64,000 nt of DNA from Aspidapion aeneum (taxonomy: Eukaryota; Arthropoda; Insecta; Coleoptera; Brentidae), in the NCBI GenBank assembly GCA_963576565.1, contig OY755046.1, positions 72,533,719 through 72,597,718 of the forward strand. The letters run 5' to 3'. The notes beneath the pieces are model-generated. The model worked only from the letters and a program-made list of their open reading frames with translations. It ran no database searches and had not been told where the DNA came from. The stretch's first letter is position 1. The number at the start of each line of letters is the position of its first letter. Of this stretch, positions 53,549 through 63,745 are shown in pieces. Made by a program: the position numbers and the translations under genes.

Positions 53549-53814
53549 CATAACGCGTGGCATGGGGCTTTCAACCAATCAACGATCGAATAGCAGCGGC
53601 CATCTCGGTTTTGCATAAGAAAAGTCCATAAGGTTGAACTTCTATGCGCCATGCTATGCCCTATGCATTTTTGTGTGTGATCGGCTTAATGCGGGCTGCG
53701 AGATGGCTTGCGGCCCGAGAAAGCCTAGCGGCTACCCGCGGCTACCGATTCATCGATTCGTACTTATTCGTGTCGGCAGGCGGTCAGAGCCAGTGTCGGA
53801 GCTGTACAGGGTGT
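53549..53814. other. No supported feature
   Basis: GC-richer stretch with two overlapping short ORFs. No motif is seen. Confidence 0.4.
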
Positions 53815-53816
53815 CC

Positions 53817-55817
53817 CAAATTGGGCACTTTTAGGGGGTTTAAGGTACTTCTAGGGGAGACAGAGAAAAACTGACCACGCATTGCGAGGCTCAAATTTCA
53901 AGAGAAGGCTTATAGTGAAAACCGTATTTTAAAATATCGTCTCGTCTTTGAGCTACGGGGGCTTTTTGAAAAGTCTGCATTTTGGAAGGGGGTCTATAAC
54001 TTCGTTATTAGTGGAAATTTTGATTTAGAGTAAATTGCAATTTTATAGACTTTGTCACGGGGAATCCACCCGCTAAATTAAATTTTAACTGTCACTTTTA
54101 GTTTTTGAGATATGACATAAAGTTGCATTTTTTCTTATGGAATGGCCTATATTTTAATTAATTTTCAAAATCGTCATTGATTTCTTTTCAAAATGATGTA
54201 TCATATGTTATAGTTTGATTGAGTGGTTTCGGAGATAATTAAAGTTTTTCATTTTTGTCTAGTGTGCGTTGAATGACGTCATGCGCCATTGACATGAAAG
54301 CCTTGCTGTCAAATCCTACTTCAATGCTCCTATAGTTTTGTTGTCTTATACTATGCAAATCAAGTTGGCCTTGCGTCTTGGCGTTTTGTCATTGTTTTCA
54401 ATTGTTTAAATAATTTGACATTACACTTTGATATGAAATTATTTTGCACAAAAGCGTTTTTAATGTTATTTTTAAATATGTATCAAAACGATGAAAAATA
54501 TGACATGCTAAAATGTTACTGGGAAAGTAATGATAATCGACAGGACGCTGGAAATTTATATCTTCAAAGGTATCCCCAAATACGTTAATATGCTTTAAGG
54601 TATTTGGGTATCCCGAACGAAGACAAAGTTGAAAAAGAATCTTGTTCTGTATGGCTCTTTTTCAAAACCGCGGGCCAACATATATGACGTTAGGAGGGAC
54701 CGTGAGGTAGAGGAGATAGGCATTAATAATAATAAATAAATAAATAAATCGAGGACGTATAGTTGGCGCCTATATATATATAATGAAAATTTAAATCAAG
54801 AGCGGTATTTAGAGAACATTTTACAAGCTGTGGTTGAGCCATATATCGAAAACTTGTCGCTAGTAGAGAATATGCAGTGCTACTTCCACCAAGATGGCGC
54901 ACCACCGCATACGGCTGGAATTATAACCAATTAGTTGAATAATACCTTTCACAACCAGTGGATTGGATTAAGAGGCCCGATACCATGGTCAGCAAGGTCT
55001 CCAGACATCACCTTGTGTGATTTCTGTTTATACGTCAAGATTTGAAAACGTCTGTGCTTGAGGCAAAACGGCCGCCATTTTGAACATAGGTTGTAAAATA
55101 GTATGAATATGATATAAAAATTGGTATTTATAAAGGTTAATTAGTATTACCTTAAGTTACTATAGGTATATAGTAGGTTGGTTATTTTTTCTGTTGATTT
55201 ATGACGCAATGATTATTGATAATTTTTAATAATATCGAATTTCTATTGAGTCTGTAATTTTTGTTTCTTTTTATAACTAGGCTTTGAAGCTGAATTATAA
55301 TTTTTGACTGTGTAAAATAATAAAAATACTGTAGTGCCTTGACCTGCTTCAGCAGAAAATCATAGCACACTAGAAATAAGTGAAAAAGCTGAATATCTCC
55401 GAAACCGCTCAATCAAACTATGACATATGATACATCATTTTGAAAGAATTCAATGACGAATTCGAAAATTAATTAAAATATAGGCCATTCCATAAGAAAA
55501 AATGCAACTTTATGTCATATCTCAAAAACTAATAGTGACAGTTAAAATATAATTTAGCGGGTGAATTCCTCGTGACAAAGTCTATAAAATTGCAATTTAC
55601 TCCAAATCAAAATTTCCACCAATAATGAAGTTATAGACCCCCTTCCAAAATGCAGACTTTTCAAGAAGTAGCTCAAAGACAAGACGATATTTCAAAATAC
55701 GGTTTTCACTATAAGTCTTCTCTTGAAATTTGAGCCTCGCAATGCGTGGTCAGTTTTTCTCTATCTCCCCTAGAAGTACCTTAAACCCCCTAAAAGTGCC
55801 CAATTTGGGACACCTTG
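53817..55817. mobile_element. TA-target element with transposase remnants, 2001 bp
   Basis: The ends CAGGGTGTCCCAAATTGG and CCAATTTGGGACACCTTG are flanked by TA (53815-53816, 55818-55819). The arms pair for more than 450 bases and are of the same family as 13688-14948. The centre carries plus-strand transposase pieces (54478-55030), so this is close to the parent structure. The family belongs to the IS630/Tc1/mariner superfamily by the transposase motifs. Confidence 0.88.
54478..55030 (+). pseudogene. Tc1/mariner-superfamily transposase remnant (DUF4817-type N-terminus)
   Basis: The start is clear: MYQNDEKYDMLKCYWESNDN followed by RQDAGNLYLQRYPQ, as in the N-terminal helix-turn-helix region of a common insect transposase family. 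Stops follow at once. The DDE part resumes with QCYFHQDGAPPHTAGII (second catalytic Asp in QDGAPPH) and HNQWIGLRGPIPWSARSPDI. The region between is deleted, and in-frame stops are many. In family members this enzyme cuts and pastes the element at TA. This copy is dead. Confidence 0.8.
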
Positions 55818-56094
55818 TACTTTAAGCGGGGTCTACACATAACGTTTTGCCTGACGTTTTACTTGATCAGGTGAAACGGATCAGGCAAAACCTTTCGTGT
55901 AGACAATAAGACGTACGTTTTGCCTGAACTGAACAGGACTGAAGTCGGACCTGTTGAACTGATCGGTAGAGGCTTTGTTTCCGGTAAAACGTCAGTTTTA
56001 GCGGCATTTCTTGTGGTAGTGCATAAAATTTTAATTCCTTTTGAGTGCAACTTAGAAGTTGGTATACGAAACGTCTGACATTAGATAAGATAAT

Positions 56095-56290
56095 GTTTTA
56101 GAAAATCAAACAGGTTATTGTCTTCCTCCACTAATGTTTAATTTGTTTTTAACAAATAGTCCCGACATGTTTCGTAAGCAAAAACTTACATCTTCAGGGG
56201 ACATTACCAAACTAAATCAGCACATTTTAAAAAACTGGTTAAAAAACTATGTTTAGTCATAGACATTTAAAACAAAAAACAATATTGACA
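56095..56290 (-). mobile_element. Penelope-like terminal fragment, second family
   Basis: Read on minus, the segment has GGTAATGTCCCCTGAAGATG, a hairpin, ACGAAACATGTCGGGACTAT and then TTTGTTAAAAACAAATT. This terminal layout is known to me from Penelope-like elements and their hammerhead-containing repeats. It does not match the GIY-YIG copies in this window, so it is another family. It appears to be inserted in the MITE. Confidence 0.55.
56159..56202 (-). ncRNA. Hammerhead ribozyme motif, near-canonical, type I
   Basis: On minus: stem I GUCCC pairs exactly with GGGAC; core CUGAAGA fits CUGANGA; one extra U; stem II GUAAG pairs with CUUAC around UUUUUG; then GAA and the self-complementary ACAUGU (stem III, dimer-capable) followed by C at the cleavage position. 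All universally conserved core bases I can check are present, except that the first stem II pair is displaced by the extra U. Minimal hammerheads of this layout are established in Penelope-like retroelements. Activity is not shown. Confidence 0.65.
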
Positions 56291-56430
56291 AAAGCAGTGC
56301 CTCCTCTGAACTGATCTAAAAACGTACGTTAAAACTATCAAGTGTGTACGCTAGTCTTTTAACCGTCATACTTGACCCTTTTGACTGACAGGCAAGACGT
56401 AACGTAAAATGTTATGTCTAGACCCGGCTT

Positions 56431-56879
56431 CAGTCATGGTATGCGTCGGGGCGAAAGGGAAAATTATAGAATAAGCAAATAATTAAATAAAAAATATTTT
56501 GTAATTAAGATTTTTTTTTGTATTTTTAAGGAGAAGCGCGACCTTAAGAGCAGCTCCCTCTAGTAGTTAAAAAATTCTCAAATTAATTTTAAAAAAGGTT
56601 TAAAAAAAAATCTAAGAAGAATTTAATTTAATTTCGAAAACGGGCTGGTAGTTCCTACTATGCACTCTTAACTCTTTTGCATGTTTTTAAAGAAATTTCT
56701 TTGTGTACATACCGTTGTGGTCTATTTAAATTTTAATAGTAACAAAAATGTCTGTTTTGTACACTATAAAGAAAGTAAGGGGTTCAGGAAACACGTCTTG
56801 AGGGGTTGATATAGTCAGAAGAGCACGGAATTAAAAAACTTAACAGAATAACAACCTGAGGAAGAAGGGCGCATTTCTC
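56431..56879. other. No supported feature
   Basis: I see no motif or repeat partner here. Confidence 0.4.
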
Positions 56880-57345
56880 CTATTTGTAACTAAAATAAAA
56901 CCAGAAAATCCCTTAAATAATAAGGAATGTATTTATCAAATCCCGTGTGAGTCTGGTAAATCATATGTAGGTGAAACGAAACGCCCTCTTCAGGTTAGAG
57001 TAAATGAACATCTAAAAAGTACCCAATTTGGGGATATTGAAAAATCCGATTAAGCCGATGGACCATGATCAAATGACCACAGGATTCAATGGTCGGAAGC
57101 TAAAGTTTTGCATAAGGAGACACATTGGCGAAAATGAACGTTTATTGAAGCTTCGTTTTTAATGCAGAATAAAGAAGTTTTGCAGTCAACCAAGCACGGA
57201 CATACCAAACATATGGAAACCACTCCTTAAGGATAACAAGCGTCTTAGGATTGAAAGAGGGGCGGGCTGTTACTCTTGACGGCATACCAAGTAGTAGTTT
57301 CCACTTGAAAACGTTAGAGATACTTACTAACCGAAACTTGCTTTT
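56880..57345 (+). pseudogene. Penelope-like GIY-YIG, decayed copy C
   Basis: It starts at VTKIKPENPLNNKECIYQIP, with SYVGETKRPLQVRVNEHLKS intact. It is then broken by a stop after EKSD, a lost GLADHAW region, a stop in the WRK-FIEA area and a shift near FCSQPSTDIPNIW. The terminal hairpin TTAGAGATACTTACTAA followed by CGAAAC is present but eroded. The inverted terminal repeats seen in copies A and B are missing. It is older than those copies. Confidence 0.85.
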
Positions 57346-57555
57346 TTATTTCTAAAGATAGAAATAAGTTTGAATTAGCAAACTATAATAATTTTTGATG
57401 CTCTTTAAGATACTTAAATAAAAAAAAAAGAGGATGGCTTTTTGGAGTTTTTGTGTTTTTTCAAAAAAACATTAAAACAAATATATTGAACACCCTGTAT
57501 TTTATAATTATGTCCGATAGGTCTTTTCCAAGCGTAATTTCAAATTTGGAATATA

Positions 57556-57938
57556 CAGGGTATCCGAAATAAAAGCAACTACATGGAAATTTTTAAATAA
57601 GCAAATGTTCGTAAATTCCACCGTTGATATTCATGCAAATCCTGCATCGATGAATTAAAAACATGCATGCATCTTTAACCATTTGTTCAGGAATTTCTTC
57701 TATGGCTTGAGCAACGGCTGCCTCAAGTTCTTCTATCGTATTATGAGTAGTAAAATAAACTTTATCCTTTAAGTATCCCCAAATACAAAAATCATGAGGC
57801 GTAAGGCCCGGCGAACGTGCAGGCCAGGCAACTGGGCCTCGATTTCCGATCCAGTTATTTCTATGTTGCTGATTCAAATAGTCGGTTATGATTATTAATA
57901 ACATTAGCAATGGTGGACCGTTAACTTGAAATACCCTG
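57556..57938 (-). mobile_element. Tc1/mariner-superfamily fragment with CAGGGTAT ends
   Basis: The left end reads CAGGGTATCCGAAATAAAAG, and the right end, inverted, CAGGGTATTTCAAG. TA adjoins at least the left side. Only the 3' part of the transposase is retained (57593-57880), so the element is internally deleted. Confidence 0.7.
57593..57880 (-). pseudogene. Transposase DDE C-terminal part
   Basis: The frame holds QQHRNNWIGNRGPVAWPARS, PGLTPHDFCIWGYLKDKVY and a helical end EELEAAVAQAIEEIPEQM. The WIG.RGP..WP.RSP.LTP.DFF.WG.LK signature surrounds the third catalytic Asp of this insect transposase family; here that Asp is retained in TPHDF, and the usual SPDLTP reads SPGLTP. The N-terminal two thirds are deleted. 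A related but distinct remnant is at 54478-55030. Confidence 0.82.
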
Positions 57939-58300
57939 GATATATAATCTAAGTAATGATATAACTTATTATATTGTTTTTTTAACTTTCTCTTATTTTA
58001 CTTTTAAACAATAATTATTATAAACTACTAAATCATGCGTTTTATAAATTTCACAAATTTTTTTCCAATTTTTTTCTTTTAAATTGTGACTGGTCACTAA
58101 TAGGCGGAACTAACGCGTTAGAATCGTTTTACAAAAGCGCACATTTTCGCAATTTAATTAAAAATATACATTTGTGATTTAATCATGCGGCTCAAACTGA
58201 TTTCAGAGTAGAAATTTACAAATAATTTAAAATTTAAAACATCGATACATATTGGTTTATTTACATACAGAAGTGGGTAAAGTCCAAATTATACCACAGC
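57939..58300. other. No supported feature
   Basis: I see no motif or repeat partner here. Confidence 0.4.
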
Positions 58301-58943
58301 CAGTGGCGTATATAGAAAAATGTTTCGGGTGGAGGCGCGAACAGTTTCGGGGGGGGGGGGGGGTTTGGGGGGGTTCGGTTCGGTCCTGAGGCCGTATTTT
58401 ATGCTATTTTTGATACGACTGTCTTGTAAAAGGGGGTTTTGCGTACGGAGAACACGATCTGAAAATGGCATTTTGCGCACGCTGTGTGCAAAACGCGTTG
58501 CACACGCTTACCTCATTTTTGCGCACGCCTATGTCATTTCTGCATACGGGTCTCCCGTCATTGTGATTTTTGTTGTTGTCACCCATCAATATAAGTTGGC
58601 TTAGTTCCGTAGCAACCGTCACTGCTCGTATGTTTTGTTGATTAGATACGTCAAAAAATTGTTGAATTTTTTTTTTGTTTGTGTAAAAATGTCGGAAATA
58701 AAAACAAGTTAAATTAAAATTTGATTTTTCTTTCTTTATTAGCAGTCGTATAAAAATAATTGTAAAAAACTCGTTTGAAAACCTCTTTGCACACTCCCTC
58801 GACTTGTACCATACTGTCTCGATCGTGTGCAAAGAGTCGTTTTCAAACCTTGTTGTTTAAATAACTATTATGTTTGTATTTATGAAATATGTGGAAAATA
58901 TTTATAAACGCCCCCCCCCCCCCCCCACTTATATACGCCACTG
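58301..58943. mobile_element. hAT-type MITE with perfect 8-bp TSD
   Basis: CAGTGGCGTATATAGAAAAA and CTTATATACGCCACTG are the ends, flanked by ACCACAGC at 58293-58300 and 58944-58951. G and C homopolymers lie inside the termini. Compared with the partial copy at 18906, about 450 bases (58412-58868) are extra, suggesting a further insertion. That extra part has GCACACGCTT-type and TTTGCACAC phrases and no ORF I trust. Confidence 0.9.
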
Positions 58944-59049
58944 ACCACAGCTCTCTCTACAGTGACCGCTCGCCTTATAACGCAGGCGAAGCGATGCTTC
59001 ACCTCTTTTTTCCAGACTAAATATACGAGGATGGGATAAAAAGTTTCCG

Positions 59050-60345
59050 GCCTAACATAGAACGCAACACCATAGTGACTAAATAATAATTTAAGTTTTC
59101 TACATAGTCCCCTTGTAAGGTAATACATTTGGCCCAACGATGTTCAACTGATTTGATGCCATCACTGAGGTCTGTTTTATCCAACTCGTCAATCAAAATA
59201 ATCGTTTGTAGCTGCAATGACTTCTAAATATGAGGAATTTTTTTTTCCAACAAGATTTTTTTTAGGTTTTGGAAACAAATAAAAGTCTGACGGAGTAGGT
59301 CTGGCGAAGGATCGTTTCATGAGACGGGTCGTGGGGCATCAAAACCCCGTGGTACAGGATGCGTTCCTGTACCGGCCCGAAGACAGGCCAGGGACCTACA
59401 AAAGGCCCCTGGATGTCTAACAAAGTTGCGCCACAAAGGCGCCAATTGATGTTTTAAAGCTCAGGTAAATCCACATGGAAAAGTACAGACTAAAAATGAA
59501 AGAGGTACATACCTATCATGCACAAGCATTATATCTTAGTAGTAGTAGTAGTCTGGCGAATAACGTGGATGGTTTAACAGCAAGGTGCATTGTCCTGATG
59601 AAACAAAATTTTCTTTTTTGCCAAACCAGGGCGTTTTTCGCTTATATTCTGCTTTAGCTGGTCCAGTAAGTCGCTTTAGTACTCTGAATTTATTGTTCTT
59701 CCTTTTTCGATAATCTATGAGGAGTATCCCTTTAGCGTTTCAAAAGACCGTTGCCATGACCTTTAAAGCAGACGGTACTGCCTTTGCCTTCTTTGAAACT
59801 GGTTCTTCCTTTGCCGTCCATTGTTTGGACTGTGGCTTAGTTTCAGGGGTATAATGATGAACCCATGTTTCATCAACCGTAATAAATCTACGCAAAAAGT
59901 CCCCTGAATCACGTCTAAACAGTGCCAAATTCTCCTCTGAAATGGTTAGACGCACGAGCTTTTAATCTGGCGTGAGCAAACGCAGCACCCATCGGGCGGA
60001 TAGCTTTCTCATACCTAAAACTTCACATAAAATATGGTGAACTCGCTCTTTTGATATGCCCACAGCCTCAGCTAACTCTTCCAGTCTTAATCTGCGATCT
60101 TTTAGAATTAGTTTGTGAATGGTTTGCACCATTTCTTCAGTTTTTGGCCTGCCAGAACGCGGAGCATCATCGGTGTGAGTACGACCACGTTTAAAGTACT
60201 ATACCCAGGTTTTAATTGTGTTATAGGAAGGGGCAGATTCCCCTAGTGTAGCATCTAGTTCAGCTTTTATTTCCGTCGGCGATAACCCTTTGATATGAAA
60301 ATATTTTATCACGGCTCTTATCTCGTTTTTTTTCCATCTTTTAAA
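59050..60345 (-). pseudogene. mariner transposase, inactivated
   Basis: In order from 60340: EIRAVIKYFHIKGLSPTEIK, AELDATLGESAPSYNTIKTW, stop, YFKRGRTHTDDAPRSGRPKT (N-terminal DNA-binding HTHs), RVHHILCEVLGMRKLSARWV, a stop in TPD-KLVR, FITVDETWVHHYTPETKPQS (first catalytic D), MATVFWN, KKKILFHQDNAP (second D), then, across the insert, SPD...SDFYLFPNLKK (third D region of DD34D) and the C-terminus WAKCITLQGDYVENLNY. There are at least three stops and two shifts, plus the insert, so no activity is possible. This is a plain mariner otherwise complete in domain order. Confidence 0.92.
59299..59560 (+). mobile_element. Unrecognised structured insert with 10-bp TSD
   Basis: GTCTGGCGAA at 59299-59308 and 59551-59560 brackets 242 bases that interrupt the mariner gene between the codons for SPD. 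The insert ends in TTAGTAGTAGTAGTA. Its first 140 bases form a chain of hairpins, among them GGTACAGGA/TCCTGTACC and TTGCGCC/GGCGCCAA. TSD plus a short-repeat tail says retroposition, but no A or B box or LINE protein is seen. It occurs once in the window. Confidence 0.8.
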
Positions 60346-60516
60346 TTTGACACACTGTATAAACTTTCAAAATATGCAGGACACAAACTACTTGACGCAC
60401 TCACTTTAAACTTCGAGCGTATACTAATCACAAGCAAGGCTAGACAAACACGTTGGAACACCAAAGCACATCGGACCTGCTATAGGCTAGGCCGGAAACT
60501 TTTCATCCCATCCTCG

Positions 60517-60710
60517 TGATAATTTAAAAATCTAAGACAGGACAAAACATTAAAAATCGGAGCTGCGCCGCGTCAACAAAACCGAATGAGCAGTTGGTCA
60601 CCTTATTACATATTAACCGATAAAAAAACCTTGAGCGTTCCAGCGAATTCCATAGCGACATGTCGTCTCCTCTCTTTCTATATTTTGCAATTAGCAGGCA
60701 ACAAAACATA
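60517..60710. other. No supported feature
   Basis: I see no motif or repeat partner here. Confidence 0.4.
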
Positions 60711-60860
60711 CACGGTAAAAATTTTGTCTACAATGAAAACACGTTTTTTTCTTGAATAGATTGTTTTACCTTAAAAAACAATTTGTTTTGAATTAAAATA
60801 TTTCTTTTTACTTCAACGCAGCGGTTAATCTTGAAATGAGACTTTATTTCTCTTCTTTAA

Positions 60861-62525
60861 CAGCGGTATTTACTAAGATGGTTTAAGTTTAAGTTTAACT
60901 TTTAGTTTATCTTTTGTAAAACGTTTTAACTGAATTTCTTTTAAACTTAATAAAAGTTAATGGAATTTTGGACTAATTATAACTACATAGGTTATATCGC
61001 AATGGAAAAAAACCGGTTTAAATAAGAATCTGCAAGGATTTCGTAAAAAAAATTGAAAAAACGGAAAAGAAATGGTTTAAACTATAGGTTTAAGTTTGTA
61101 GGGAACGATGTTTAAGTGAAAATGCAGCGATATTTAAGTGAATTATTTACATTTTTCAATTTACACTTACTTCCCAAACTTGACGTTGTCGGAAAATGTG
61201 TTCTAATTTCGTAATTGTTATTATATAACTTGCACAAACAAAACGAAACTGAAAAATAAATTTTTAAATTTATTAAAATGACGTAAAAGTGACTTGACTG
61301 ACACTTGCAGCCAGTACTTAGTCCAGCAAGTGGACTAAGTACTGGGATTGTCATTTGCTGTCTTCTCGGTGCACGTACATCCTAAATATATCTGTATGGC
61401 TAGAGCGTATTAAAACCATTAATGGAAAATGACTGCTACAAGCGTTCCGCCATATTGGATTCAATTGAACACAAAATGGATTAAAAAAGCCAGCTATTAG
61501 TTTTTATAGAAATTTTTCACATATTTCATGAATAGAAATAAAAAGTAACATAAAATACGGCCTTATGGGGTCTCCCCCCACCCTCAAAACTGTCTCGGCC
61601 CCCTAAAACCTTTTTTCAAATACGCCACTAAAAAAAGCAAACGCTTTCAATAAAATTTATATTTATATTGAGTTGATTTAGTGTGGAATTTATAGTCAAG
61701 CCTTAAGGTCGGACGTTTGCGGGGCGCCTCAAAGATTTTTTAAACTAGTGCGCATAATCAGGAAGCAAACTAACAACAGAAATCGTTATTTAGAGGAGAT
61801 TTACTGGCCCAAATAATTTATATTTGTATTTTAAAAGTATTGAAATAAATAAATAAATAAAAACATTTTTTATTATATTAATTTAAAGGTTATTTACAAA
61901 TAAACAAATCGCGTGTGAGTTTATTTGGATTTTAATCTGAAGATCGTTTTTTTTACTTTCCTCGTCAAGGCAAATATCGTTTAAAAGCTACATGCTAAAA
62001 TATAAAAGAGATATGAGAATTTAGTACTAAACGGTTTATCCAGCCTTGTGTACATTGCCCTAAAAAACTTCCTCTAATAGTTAATTGAAGCTAAAAATCG
62101 TAAAAAATATGATCAAATTTTACATTTTTAACAAATAAATGAACAAAAACGTGATTGTTTTTAAGTTACAATGAGATAAACCACCCCCGTAGGTAGTTTA
62201 AAATTTAGGACGATTTTTAGTCGGAATCCCATGACCTAGGGGTTTAAAGTGACGTAGAAGTCTAAATTAGACAGTTGTAGAAAAATCAGTTTTTCATGTT
62301 TTCTTCTTTTTTCCGGTCTATATTGTCCATTTCAAGAACAAATCGTCTTAAATTTCAATTTTTAGGACATTTTATCGTCCGTACAGGTAAAAATACCAAA
62401 TTAATTGCGGCCTGTTACGGCAAAAAATCAATTTTTCCAAACCAATGCACATTTAAATTTTAAACCTAAACCTTAAACTTAAACCAAAACCTAAACTAAA
62501 ACTTACGCCTTAGTGAATACTGGCG
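60861..62525. mobile_element. PIF/Harbinger-like MITE, 1665 bp
   Basis: The ends GGTATTTACTAAGATGG and, inverted, CAGTATTCACTAAGGCG share the ACTAAG core. TAA is duplicated (60858-60860, 62526-62528), as fixed by the empty site in the sister MITE. Subterminal TTTAAGTTTAAG and AAACTTAAACC repeats are inverted relative to one another. A 3-bp TWA duplication points to PIF/Harbinger. No transposase is present. Confidence 0.75.
61495..61632 (-). mobile_element. Right half of a CAGTGGCG hAT-type MITE
   Basis: Read on minus it starts TAGTGGCGTATTTGAAAAAA and passes through a C/G-run zone to GTATTTTATGTTACTTTTTA and ATGAAATATGTG, as at 18906 and 58301. Its other end is missing. It lies within the Harbinger-like element. 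Confidence 0.65.
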
Positions 62526-62789
62526 TAATTGTTTTGTTTCAGAATACTCTATTTTGTAACAAAGTAAATTGTCTTCATATAAGTAATATTTTGCTTCCAG
62601 AAAAACGGTGCCTTAGATTAATTCAGTTCCAATTTATAATAAAACAATTATTTCTGTTTCACATTAAAATAAAGAGGCAAGACATTTTTTGTGCTATATC
62701 AAGAAAATATTCTCTTGGTGAATAGGAAAGCGCAAATTATTTTACTTTAAAACAATATGCTTTGATCTAAGACAATTTTTTTTACGGTG

Positions 62790-63404
62790 TGGACTAAACG
62801 GAACCAATGCTCGTGGACCTTTAGTGAGTGGTCACCTTTTATGTATGTAATGAAATGCTTTTATATGCCAAAAACCAAAATTGCTGTGCCGGTGGCAATA
62901 AATAGGCAAAAGCCCAAACGTCGGAGCATAGGCGTACGCAGCGAGGGGCAGGGAGGAGCATTTGCCCCCTCCATCCTAAAAGTTGAAAATAATTTAATAA
63001 TTTCCTATTTTTACCCAACTGCAGCACGGCGAAAGGAAGGGTAATGTTTTTCGATTGTTGTATGTATGTAAGTAAATATGTATGTTTGTGTCACGCTAGA
63101 GGGTAAACGGCCGAACCGATTTTGACAAAAAAGGTGTCGTTGAATTGCTACTGATTCCGAAGCTGCTATCGGCTATATTTTTTTAAACAGGGATCAACAT
63201 GGCGGTCTTCAGGCGCCATTTTGTCATATGATGTAGGCTTGAAGGCATACAAATTATCTAATTTTCAGGCGATTTTATTGAAATTCCTTTGATTAATGTC
63301 CTCTAATTTGTTGTAGTTACTTTGTAGTCCTCCCTGCTCCCATCCATCTCCCCTCCTGTCATTCCCCGCACCCTATTCAAAAACCATATTCGCATAATTT
63401 TATC
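62790..63404. other. No gene; possible hAT-type end near 62930
   Basis: CATAGGCGTACGCAGCGAGG with following G-run and a CCCCCTCCATCC stretch resembles other G/C-run MITE ends. (TATG)n-like repeats lie at 63058-63085. Nothing else is supported. Confidence 0.45.
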
Positions 63405-63745
63405 AAATATAGGGCGATTTATTCCAACACCATTTTACTAGTCCCCCCCTCGTCTCTCCCTCTCTCCTCCCCGTCCTCCTTATTAGTAATAGTTGTAGCT
63501 ATAACTTTCACAAATATAAAGCGATTTCATAAATAGTTTCTGCACACTCTTTAAGACTGTTTGCCAACATCATTTTACTAGTTCCCCCCCCCCCTCTCTT
63601 CTCCCCACCCTCCTTATTAGTAATAGTTATAGATATATCTTTCATAAATATAGAGCGATTTCAAAAATTCTTTCTTTCTCAAGATTTTTTTCGACACCAT
63701 TTTACTAGTTCCCTTCTCCCTCTCTCCACCCCCATCTTTACTCAA
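63405..63745. repeat. About 130-140-bp pyrimidine-rich tandem repeat, three units
   Basis: CATTTTACTAGT recurs at about 63432, 63571 and 63700, each followed by a long C/T tract, TCCTTATTAGTAATAGTT and AAATATA(A/G)AGCGATTTCA. The third unit is incomplete. No ORF. Confidence 0.8.

Larger units (their letters stand above)
55822..56430. mobile_element. MITE with AAGCGGGGTCTACACATAAC-type ends
   Basis: The left end AGCGGGGTCTACACATAACG and right end, inverted, GCCGGGTCTAGACATAACAT correspond. Internal CTGATC and ACGTACGTT motifs are also inverted between the halves. The centre (56095-56290) is occupied by a minus-strand Penelope-like terminal piece. It is one nucleotide cluster away from the previous element's end. 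Confidence 0.7.
59026..60516 (-). mobile_element. mariner element, interrupted
   Basis: The TIRs are CGAGGATGGGATAAAAAGTT on the left and, inverted, CGAGGATGGGATGAAAAGTT on the right; both continue TCCGGCCT. TA precedes the left end; the right flank reads TG. Without the 242-bp insert and its TSD the element is about 1.24 kb, normal for mariner. Confidence 0.92.
60711..62789. mobile_element. CACGGTAAAA-ended MITE, copy with insertion
   Basis: 60711-60860 and 62526-62789 together match 51197-51584. The interruption is the TAA-flanked element at 60861-62525. Confidence 0.85.

Noticed and set aside
54723..54905. Minus-strand 60-aa ORF
   Set aside because: It is antisense to the plus-strand transposase remnant that carries QDGAPPH and WIGLRGP motifs.
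59309..59550. HDV-like ribozyme in the structured insert
   Set aside because: I tried to lay out P1, P2, P3 and P1.1 from the 5' end and could not find a consistent double pseudoknot. The hairpins are simple and sequential.
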